Positions 1 through 5,696 of a stretch of 12,366 nucleotides of DNA are shown one piece after another. Each line of letters opens with the position of its first letter. Position 1 is the stretch's first letter. Position numbers and translations under genes: made by a program. The notes beneath the pieces were generated by a model. The model searched no databases, was not told the DNA's origin, and saw only the letters and a program-made list of their open reading frames with translations. Origin of the DNA: Candidatus Cloacimonadota bacterium. GTDB taxonomy: Bacteria > Cloacimonadota > Cloacimonadia > Cloacimonadales > TCS61. The stretch lies in NCBI GenBank assembly GCA_030626645.1, contig DAOUTP010000031.1, positions 1 through 12,366 of the forward strand, written 5' to 3'.

Positions 1-261
1 ATTTCTGCAAATATTGCTGAAGGATATGGGAGATACCATTTTAAAGAAAATCTTCACTTTTGCTATATTGCACGTGGTTCAATGGAAGAAACTTTTGATT
101 GGTTACGGAAAGCTAATACAAGAAAATTATTAAATGAACAACAGAATGGTATTATAGATGACTTTGTTACAACATTCCCAAAAGAGTTTAATGGTTATAT
201 AAAATACATTAAACAATCAATGATTGAAAATACAAATTCCACCAGTTCCACGAAAAAATAG
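1..261 (+). CDS. S23/IVP-type four-helix bundle protein, 3' part (5' truncated)
   Basis: Frame 1 is open from the first base to TAG at 259-261, giving 86 residues. It opens with ISANIAEGYGR, the hallmark motif of the S23 (23S rRNA intervening-sequence) four-helix-bundle family, which is related in fold to Avd, the accessory protein of diversity-generating retroelements. The next residues (RYHFKENLHFCYIARGSMEE) match the second and third helices of the Avd-like subgroup. Family members are usually about 115-125 residues, so roughly 35-40 N-terminal residues lie upstream of the window. The family forms basic ring-like pentamers and probably binds nucleic acid; its cellular role is not established. 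No rRNA sequence flanks it here, so this is a stand-alone copy. The last residues, TNSTSSTKK, are low-complexity and are encoded by the same 9-bp motif that is repeated at 431-502, which suggests that the repeat invaded or eroded the gene's end. Confidence 0.85.
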   Translation: MSANIAEGYGRYHFKENLHFCYIARGSMEETFDWLRKANTRKLLNEQQNGIIDDFVTTFPKEFNGYIKYIKQSMIENTNSTSSTKK

Positions 262-390
262 TTAATTGGTTAACTAGTAAAATGGTTAAACTGGGTGAGA
301 GAATAGAAGGAAGAAAAAAGTAGTGAACTGGTTAACTAGTAAAATGGTTAAACTGGGTGAGAGAAAGAAAGAAAAGAAGGAAGAAAAAAG
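261..390. repeat. Two-copy direct repeat of 62-68 bp downstream of the S23 gene
   Basis: Unit 1 is 261-322 and unit 2 is about 323-390. The core GGTTAACTAGTAAAATGGTT continues into AAACTGGGTGAGAGAA and is identical in both copies, with corresponding bases 62 nt apart (TGGTTAACTAG begins at 267 and 329). Each copy ends in a purine-only segment closing with GAAGGAAGAAAAAAG; the second is 8 nt longer through extra GAAA-type units. Inside the core, the TGGT/TAGT/TGGT/TGGG words recur every 8-9 bp, so the unit is itself a degenerate array of an AACTGGTTA-like word. That word is roughly the reverse complement of the 9-bp motif at 431-502. No ORF of note crosses this block. Confidence 0.85.
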
Positions 391-430
391 GTGAAAGATA
401 TAAAAGAAATTAAAAAATCTATGAATTGTA

Positions 431-502
431 CCACTAATTCCACCAGTTCAACAAGTTCCACTAATTCCACCAGTCCCACCAATTCCACTAGTTCAACTAA
501 TT
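431..502. repeat. Eight tandem copies of a 9-bp motif, consensus CCACYARTT
   Basis: Consecutive 9-mers start at 431, 440, 449, 458, 467, 476, 485 and 494: CCACTAATT, CCACCAGTT, CAACAAGTT, CCACTAATT, CCACCAGTC, CCACCAATT, CCACTAGTT, CAACTAATT. The same motif appears at 235-251 in the last codons of the S23 gene. Because the period is three codons, the array reads open as a Thr/Asn/Ser-rich peptide (ATG 421 to TGA 505-507, 28 residues), but nothing supports translation of that peptide. The array ends 13 bp before the ATG of uppS, so it lies where that gene's promoter or leader would be expected. Bases 391-430, between the two repeat blocks, are A-rich and show no recognised element. Confidence 0.85.
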
Positions 503-515
503 ATTGAGATTCATT

Positions 516-1250
516 ATGAATTATAAACAACTAATCCAACAAATAGATAAAGAACGTATGCCGAGACACATTGCCATAATAATGGATGGCAATGGACGCT
601 GGGCAGATAAACATAAAACAAATAGAGCTAATGGTCATAAAGAAGGTGTAAAAACTGTAAGACGCATCGTGGAAACTGCAGTTGAAGCTGGATTGGAATA
701 TCTAACAATTTACGCATTTTCAACTGAAAATTGGCGACGTTCCAAACAGGAAGTGAATTATCTTCTTAAATTAATTATGGATTCACTCGTAAAGGAAATT
801 AATGATTTGAAAGCTAATAATGTAAATATCAGGTTTATCGGAAGCAAAGAAGAACTGGAAAAAAGCTATAATAAGAAAGTTCTAAATACATGTAAAAGCA
901 GTTGGAATAATGACGGATTACACCTGAATGTTGCAATGAATTATGGTGGAAGACGTGAACTTATAGATGCATTCAAACTAATGTCTGATGATATTATTTC
1001 AGGTAAGATAGCAAAGCAAGAAATAAATGATGAAATGGTTAGTAATTATCTCTACACAGCTTTTATGCCTGACCCCGATTTGATCATTAGAACAAGTGGG
1101 GAAGAGCGTTTATCCAATTTTCTGGTTTGGCAGAGTGCTTATTCAGAATTCTGGTTTACTAAAACTCTCTGGCCGGATTTCAGTCGTGAAGAGTTTATTC
1201 AATCCATCCTGGATTTCCAAAATAGAAAGAGAAGATTTGGCACAAGATAA
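516..1250 (+). CDS. uppS: Isoprenyl (undecaprenyl) diphosphate synthase
   Basis: This cis-prenyltransferase condenses isopentenyl diphosphate units onto farnesyl diphosphate to make the C55 lipid carrier used for peptidoglycan and surface-polysaccharide assembly; it is cytosolic and membrane-associated. Of its 244 residues, HIAIIMDGNGRW (18-29) carries the catalytic Asp24, and residues 192-201 (RTSGEERLSN) followed by FLVWQSAYSEFWF and LWPDF are the IPP-binding signature. Length is typical (about 240-250). ATG 516 is chosen because its N-terminus (MNYKQLIQQIDKERMPRHIA) has the family's usual length. An in-frame TTG at 504 would add only four residues that start inside the repeat zone. No strong Shine-Dalgarno precedes ATG 516. 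It is the first gene of the operon, with cdsA 10 nt downstream, a common pairing in bacteria. Confidence 0.97.
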   Translation: MNYKQLIQQIDKERMPRHIAIIMDGNGRWADKHKTNRANGHKEGVKTVRRIVETAVEAGLEYLTIYAFSTENWRRSKQEVNYLLKLIMDSLVKEINDLKANNVNIRFIGSKEELEKSYNKKVLNTCKSSWNNDGLHLNVAMNYGGRRELIDAFKLMSDDIISGKIAKQEINDEMVSNYLYTAFMPDPDLIIRTSGEERLSNFLVWQSAYSEFWFTKTLWPDFSREEFIQSILDFQNRKRRFGTR

Positions 1251-1254
1251 GGAG
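1251..1254 (+). promoter_or_regulatory. Ribosome binding site that fixes the cdsA start
   Basis: GGAG directly follows the uppS TAA (1248-1250) and lies 6 nt before ATG 1261. The reading frame of cdsA stays open back to 1096 inside uppS, so this site is what selects ATG 1261 over the upstream ATG. Confidence 0.75.
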
Positions 1255-1260
1255 AAAAAA

Positions 1261-2046
1261 ATGGTTTTATTGAAAAGAGTATTGATCGCAGTTTTTTTTA
1301 TTCCGATACTTATTTATATTTTCTATGTTGGAAATATAGCACTTGCATCATTTTTAGCATTGATAGCATTTCAAATGATGTTCGAATTGAGAGAGATGTT
1401 CTTTAAAAAAGGTGTTGTTGTGCCGAGAATAATTATTGTCCTTGGTTTGTTAGTTTTCATTGCATCAATCTATTTTGGAATGGTTATCATTTTTGCATCG
1501 CTTCTATTAACTGTTATTGTGATATTAGGGTTTGATCTTTTCAAGAGCAATTTAGAAGGAGCGATGGACAGAGGTTCTGCAGCAATGTTCATCGTGGTTT
1601 ACATTGCCGTATTGTTAAGTAGTGTTTATCATATCAGGTTATTGGAAAATGGAAGAAATCTAATCTTGAGCCTGATCTTCATGATCTGGATAACTGATTC
1701 TGCAGCCTATTTTGTAGGTAGAGCAATAGGTAAACATAAAGGTATATTCAAAGCAAGTCCCAATAAATCTCTTGAAGGTTTTCTGGCAGGAATATTATTT
1801 TCATTTGCATGTTCCTATATTCTGATTAAATTTTTAGGATTATCAATTCCACAGGCTCTTGCAGCTGCAATTTCCGGTGGTATATTTGGTCAAATGGGAG
1901 ATTTGTTCGAATCGATATTAAAGAGAGATGCTGGTGTGAAAGACAGTTCAAATGTTCTTCCTGGACATGGCGGACTTCTTGATAGATTTGACAGTCTTCT
2001 TTTAGCAGCTCCGATTTTTTATGTAATTTTGTATTTTATAAAATAG
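1261..2046 (+). CDS. cdsA: Phosphatidate cytidylyltransferase (CDP-diglyceride synthase)
   Basis: This integral inner-membrane enzyme converts phosphatidic acid and CTP to CDP-diacylglycerol, the branch point of phospholipid synthesis. The 261-residue protein is strongly hydrophobic with about seven to eight membrane segments. Visible motifs are DSAAYFVGR (146-154), SPNKSLEGF (166-174) and the full C-terminal family signature from Ser218 (SILKRDAGVKD, residues 218-228) through LPGHGGLLDRFDS (233-245), including the metal-binding and catalytic Asp/Lys residues. Length is normal for the family. The frame is open upstream to 1096, but that part overlaps conserved uppS sequence and lacks CdsA similarity, so ATG 1261 with GGAG at 1251-1254 is used. 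In many bacteria dxr and rseP follow uppS-cdsA; here rfbB does. Confidence 0.97.
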   Translation: MVLLKRVLIAVFFIPILIYIFYVGNIALASFLALIAFQMMFELREMFFKKGVVVPRIIIVLGLLVFIASIYFGMVIIFASLLLTVIVILGFDLFKSNLEGAMDRGSAAMFIVVYIAVLLSSVYHIRLLENGRNLILSLIFMIWITDSAAYFVGRAIGKHKGIFKASPNKSLEGFLAGILFSFACSYILIKFLGLSIPQALAAAISGGIFGQMGDLFESILKRDAGVKDSSNVLPGHGGLLDRFDSLLLAAPIFYVILYFIK

Positions 2047-2055
2047 GAATGTAAG

Positions 2056-3147
2056 ATGGAAAAGAAAATAGATAGTACTTCTGATTTTTTTGATCAAGAT
2101 AAATTTATTCATGATGAGCATAAGATCATCCTTGTAACTGGTGGAGCTGGTTTCATAGGCTCTAATTTCATTAGATATCTTGTTCAGAAATATCCAAACT
2201 TCAAAATAATAAATTTTGATAAACTCACATATGCAGGAAATCTTAACAATCTAATAACAATTGAGGATAATGTGAACTATGTTTTTTTTAAAGGTGATGT
2301 AGCAGATCCAAAAGATGTTAAAACAGCTTTTGAACAATTCAATCCGGATTATGTTGTCCATTTCGCTGCGGAATCACATGTAGATAAAAGCTTAATTAAT
2401 CCTGATATTTTCTTGCAGACAAATGTATTGGGAACTCAGATCCTATTAAATTATTCCAGGGAACATAAAGTGCAGAAATTTGTCCAAGTTTCAACAGATG
2501 AAGTATATGGTTCAATTAGTAATGATTTGAATGTTAATGAAGAAGCTCGTTTAGAACCCAATAATCCATATTCTGCCAGCAAGGCTTCTGCAGACCTGCT
2601 TTTGCGTGTGGCTTATCAAACATATGGGCAACGAATAAACATAATTAGGTCATGTAATAATTTTGGAAATTATCAATTTCCGGAAAAATTGGTTCCGGTT
2701 GTTATTCACAATGCATTGAATAAGTTAGATATCCCTGTGTATGGTGATGGAAAAAATATTCGGGAATGGATTCATGTTGAAGATCATTGTCGTGCAATAG
2801 ATGTTATTATGCAAACAGGTAAATCCGGTGAAACTTATAATGTAGGAACAGGCAATAAATGGAGGAACATAGATCTTGTAGAGCATATTCTTGAAAAACT
2901 AAATGTAAATAAAAATCTTATCTCTTTTGTTCTCGATAGACAAGGGCATGATATTCGTTATTCAGTTGATTCCAGTAAGATCAGAAAAGAACTTGGTTGG
3001 AAACCGCAAATAGATTTTGATGAAGGTTTGGATCAGGTTATAACCTGGTATTCAAATCATTTGGATTGGATTGAAGAAATAGCATCAGGAAAATATATGG
3101 ACTATTATAATGATATTTATAAGCCTCGTATGATGGAGACTCAATAG
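2056..3147 (+). CDS. rfbB: dTDP-glucose 4,6-dehydratase
   Basis: This NAD-dependent short-chain dehydrogenase/reductase of the extended type turns dTDP-glucose into dTDP-4-keto-6-deoxyglucose, the second step toward dTDP-rhamnose and other deoxysugars of surface polysaccharides. In 363 residues, GGAGFIG (29-35) is the Rossmann GxxGxxG loop, T147-D148-E149 is the catalytic triplet distinctive of dehydratases, and Y172-x3-K176 is the SDR active pair. NNFGNYQFPEKL, YGDGKNIREWIHVEDHC and the late GHDIRYSVD are characteristic of RmlB/RfbB rather than of UDP-glucose epimerase. An unusual hydrophilic N-terminal extension of about 20 residues precedes the first beta strand. A weak SD (AGGAAT) precedes ATG 2056, 9 nt after cdsA. 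The partner genes rfbA, rfbC and rfbD are not in the window. Confidence 0.94.
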   Translation: MEKKIDSTSDFFDQDKFIHDEHKIILVTGGAGFIGSNFIRYLVQKYPNFKIINFDKLTYAGNLNNLITIEDNVNYVFFKGDVADPKDVKTAFEQFNPDYVVHFAAESHVDKSLINPDIFLQTNVLGTQILLNYSREHKVQKFVQVSTDEVYGSISNDLNVNEEARLEPNNPYSASKASADLLLRVAYQTYGQRINIIRSCNNFGNYQFPEKLVPVVIHNALNKLDIPVYGDGKNIREWIHVEDHCRAIDVIMQTGKSGETYNVGTGNKWRNIDLVEHILEKLNVNKNLISFVLDRQGHDIRYSVDSSKIRKELGWKPQIDFDEGLDQVITWYSNHLDWIEEIASGKYMDYYNDIYKPRMMETQ

Positions 3148-4614
3148 ATGAAAAGAGTACTTCTTTTATTTGTTATATTGATTTTTATATTTGGTTGTGC
3201 AATAATACCTGAAACAGATACTATACAACCTGTTGATAAATCAAATGAAATAGTAACAGTTATTATTAATGATTCACTTCAACAAGAAATTATTGACAGA
3301 GATATATTACTAGATTCACTTTACAATACAATAGAAGAATTAGATTTTACAATTGATTCTTTATATCAGGCCTTAGAAATTTCCAATAGCAGAGTTGCTG
3401 TAAATCAGGATTTCATCATCCCAGATTCCATTATATTTGCAGGTAGAACATTCGATCTTACAAACGAAAGGATCTTTGATAAATTTGAAACGATTTATAA
3501 GCAAGAACTCAAAGTTGCGCATCAATTCATTCCAAGATGTGGTAAATATTTTGCATATTTTGATTCGGTTTTTTCACAATTTAATATTCCGCTTGATACA
3601 AAATACTTGGCAATAGCAGAAAGCAGATTGACTCCTATGGCTGGTTCACGTGTAGGAGCTCTTGGTATCTGGCAATTTATGCCCGGAACTGCCAAGGGTT
3701 ATGGGATGCGCATAGATTCATTTATTGATGAGCGTAGAAATGTTTTTCTGGCTACACCTGCTGCTGCAAAATATCTCCTCAATGCACGAAGTTATCTTAC
3801 AGAACGCGGTACTGAAGACTGGTTGCTAGCGATTTGTTCTTATAACGCTGGAGTTGGCAGTATTGCCAAAGTTGTACGCCAGCAGGAAGCATATGATTTT
3901 TTTGATCTGCTGATGCGGGTTGATGAAACACAGAGATATGTATGGCGTGCTGTTGCAATCAAGATGATCATTGAGAATGAAGAAGAGATATTTGGAAAAA
4001 AATTCGATAGAATGGATCCGATCTTAGAAAATGCACATTTGATCGATCTTACTCTAAAGGGACATTATAAGATCGATGATTGGGCTAAGGCTCAAGGAGC
4101 TTCCATTGGTAAGATCTTGGAAATGAATCCATGGATCAAGATCTATAAAAGAAGCAGAGTGAAATATTCTGCAATAAATGATGTTGTTCTACCTCCTGGA
4201 AAATACTCAGTTCTTATTCCAAATGGGAATGGAGTTGATAATGAATTATTATTAAAAATTGAAAAACAATTTCTAAATAAAAACGCAGGTTTCTTTACAC
4301 ATCATATTGTAAAAAGTGGAGATAATTTATACAATATTGCACGCAAATATAAGACGACAGTTTCACGTATAAAAAGTTTGAATCATCTCAGCTCTAATGT
4401 TATTCATCCAGGTCAAAGACTTAAACTCTACGGGACCAGTTCAGGTGCTTCAATTCAAAAAACAAATAATTATCACACTGTGCTTAAGGGAGATACGGTA
4501 GGAACGATCGCAAAGAAATTGGGGATTACGCAAAAGGGCTTGATCTCCAGAAATAATCTGAAAACACGTAACGGAATTGTAATGATCTACCCGGGACAAA
4601 AGTTATATTATTAA
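3148..4614 (+). CDS. mltD: MltD-like membrane-bound lytic murein transglycosylase with two LysM domains
   Basis: This enzyme cleaves the MurNAc-GlcNAc bond of peptidoglycan, forming 1,6-anhydromuropeptides, and probably acts from the periplasmic face of a membrane. The 488-residue protein starts with a lipoprotein signal (MKRVLLLFVILIFIFGC) whose lipobox Cys is residue 17. Residues about 45-83 look like a heptad-bearing helical linker. The SLT domain follows: AIAESRLTP contains catalytic Glu158, GALGIWQFMPGTAKGYG is the substrate-cleft motif, and ICSYNAGVGSI is the late family motif. LysM1 spans about 386-428 and LysM2 about 442-488; both bind glycan. The architecture and order match MltD. 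ATG 3148 directly follows the rfbB TAG, with GGAG at 3135-3138 inside rfbB, so the two genes are likely translationally coupled. Confidence 0.92.
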   Translation: MKRVLLLFVILIFIFGCAIIPETDTIQPVDKSNEIVTVIINDSLQQEIIDRDILLDSLYNTIEELDFTIDSLYQALEISNSRVAVNQDFIIPDSIIFAGRTFDLTNERIFDKFETIYKQELKVAHQFIPRCGKYFAYFDSVFSQFNIPLDTKYLAIAESRLTPMAGSRVGALGIWQFMPGTAKGYGMRIDSFIDERRNVFLATPAAAKYLLNARSYLTERGTEDWLLAICSYNAGVGSIAKVVRQQEAYDFFDLLMRVDETQRYVWRAVAIKMIIENEEEIFGKKFDRMDPILENAHLIDLTLKGHYKIDDWAKAQGASIGKILEMNPWIKIYKRSRVKYSAINDVVLPPGKYSVLIPNGNGVDNELLLKIEKQFLNKNAGFFTHHIVKSGDNLYNIARKYKTTVSRIKSLNHLSSNVIHPGQRLKLYGTSSGASIQKTNNYHTVLKGDTVGTIAKKLGITQKGLISRNNLKTRNGIVMIYPGQKLYY

Positions 4615-5069
4615 TGAAAACAGAGATCAGAGAAATGAAAATGGAAGATATTCCCACCATTATGATTATGGAGAAAGAACTTTTCTCAACAGCCTGGGAA
4701 GAAGAGATGTTCATAGAAGAAATAGAAAAACAGTATGCTTTTGTGATGGAAATTAAGGATAATATCATTGGATATATTTGTGGTTGGAAACTCCTTGATG
4801 AGCTTAACATCACGAATATTGCAGTTGCTACAGATTTTCAAAGAAAGGGACTTGGAAAAGAACTTGTTCAGTTTCTCATAAGTAAATTAATGGACGAAAA
4901 ATGCTTTAAGTTTTTCCTTGAATTGCGGGAATCGAATCTTGCTGCAAAATTGCTTTATGAAAATATTGGCTTTAGAATGATTGGTTTAAGGAAGAATTAT
5001 TATCATTCTCCACAAGAGAATGCGTTAGTAATGGGTGTTAAAATAATAGATATTTTCAAAAAAGGATAA
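4614..5069 (+). CDS. rimI: GNAT N-acetyltransferase, RimI-like (ribosomal protein S18 alanine acetyltransferase)
   Basis: RimI acetylates the N-terminal alanine of ribosomal protein S18 using acetyl-CoA. The 151 residues match the family end to end: EKELFSTAWEEEMF near the N-terminus, NITNIAVATDFQRKGLGKEL as the motif-A acetyl-CoA pyrophosphate loop (Q/R-x-x-G-x-G/A form, here QRKGLG), LELRESNLAAKLLYENIGF, and RKNYYHSPQENALVM at the C-terminus, including the conserved tyrosines. Length is typical (about 145-160). The start ATG overlaps the stop of the preceding transglycosylase gene by one base (TAATG), implying translational coupling. RimI is often encoded beside tsaB or tsaD; neither is here, so assignment to RimI rather than a paralogous GNAT rests on the motifs alone. 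Confidence 0.85.
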   Translation: MKTEIREMKMEDIPTIMIMEKELFSTAWEEEMFIEEIEKQYAFVMEIKDNIIGYICGWKLLDELNITNIAVATDFQRKGLGKELVQFLISKLMDEKCFKFFLELRESNLAAKLLYENIGFRMIGLRKNYYHSPQENALVMGVKIIDIFKKG

Positions 5070-5072
5070 CAG

Positions 5073-5696
5073 ATGAAAAAAGGTTTATTTATTACTTTTG
5101 AAGGAATTGAAGGTTGTGGAAAATCAACCCAAGCACGAATGCTGAAAGAGTTTTTAATTAATGAAGGAAAAAGCGTATTTCTAACCAGAGAACCTGGTGG
5201 TCCTAAAATATCTGAGGAGATACGCGAGATACTTCTTAGTGTTGAGAATAAAGAGATGCTCCCACAAACGGAAGTGCTATTATATATGGCTTCTAGAAGC
5301 CAACATACAGGGGAGTGGATCATTCCGGAACTGGAAAAAGGAAAAATCGTTATTTCTGACAGATATTACGATTCTACCTTTGCCTATCAGGGTGCTGCCC
5401 GAAAGATCAATGGAAAGCTTATTGACACAATTAGGAGATATGCTACTTTTGGATTGGTTCCGGATATCACTTTTTTAGTGGACTTACCGGAAGAGATCGG
5501 ATTATCCAGAATTTTAGCAAAAGATGCTGATAGATTGGAACAAGAATCGATGGAGTTCCATAAAAGAGTTAGAGATGGTTTTTTGGACTTAGCTGACAAA
5601 GAGCCTGAAAGGTTTGTTGTGTTAGATGGAAAAAAAAGTATTAATGAAATTTATAATGATGTAATTGATATAATTAAGAAGGAGTTAAATAAATGA
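5073..5696 (+). CDS. tmk: Thymidylate kinase (dTMP kinase)
   Basis: Tmk phosphorylates dTMP to dTDP with ATP, an essential cytosolic step of dTTP synthesis. The 207-residue protein has the P-loop FEGIEGCGKST (9-19), TREPGG (38-43), SDRYYDSTFAYQG (95-107) with the Asp96-Arg97 thymidylate kinase signature, and the lid segment around DADRLEQE (151-158). Length is normal. AGGA at 5063-5066 gives a good SD 6 nt before ATG 5073, and only 3 nt separate it from rimI. dTTP is also the nucleotide donor for dTDP-glucose, the substrate of RfbB encoded upstream; this metabolic link is real, but whether it explains the gene order is speculation. Confidence 0.96.
   Translation: MKKGLFITFEGIEGCGKSTQARMLKEFLINEGKSVFLTREPGGPKISEEIREILLSVENKEMLPQTEVLLYMASRSQHTGEWIIPELEKGKIVISDRYYDSTFAYQGAARKINGKLIDTIRRYATFGLVPDITFLVDLPEEIGLSRILAKDADRLEQESMEFHKRVRDGFLDLADKEPERFVVLDGKKSINEIYNDVIDIIKKELNK

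Noticed and set aside
1..261. Intervening sequence inside a 23S rRNA gene
   Set aside because: No rRNA-like sequence follows; uppS begins within 260 bp.
261..390. CRISPR array from the two 62-bp repeats
   Set aside because: There are only two copies, the units abut with no spacer, no cas gene is near, and the units are internally repetitive.
421..507. Short ORF encoding a 28-residue Thr/Asn/Ser-rich peptide as a real gene
   Set aside because: It is explained entirely by the 9-bp tandem repeat and has no SD.
504..515. TTG start for uppS
   Set aside because: No SD precedes it, it begins inside the repeat zone, and ATG 516 gives the normal family length.
1096..1260. N-terminal extension of cdsA by 55 codons overlapping uppS
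   Set aside because: It overlaps conserved uppS coding sequence in another frame, has no CdsA similarity, and ATG 1261 has a clear GGAG.
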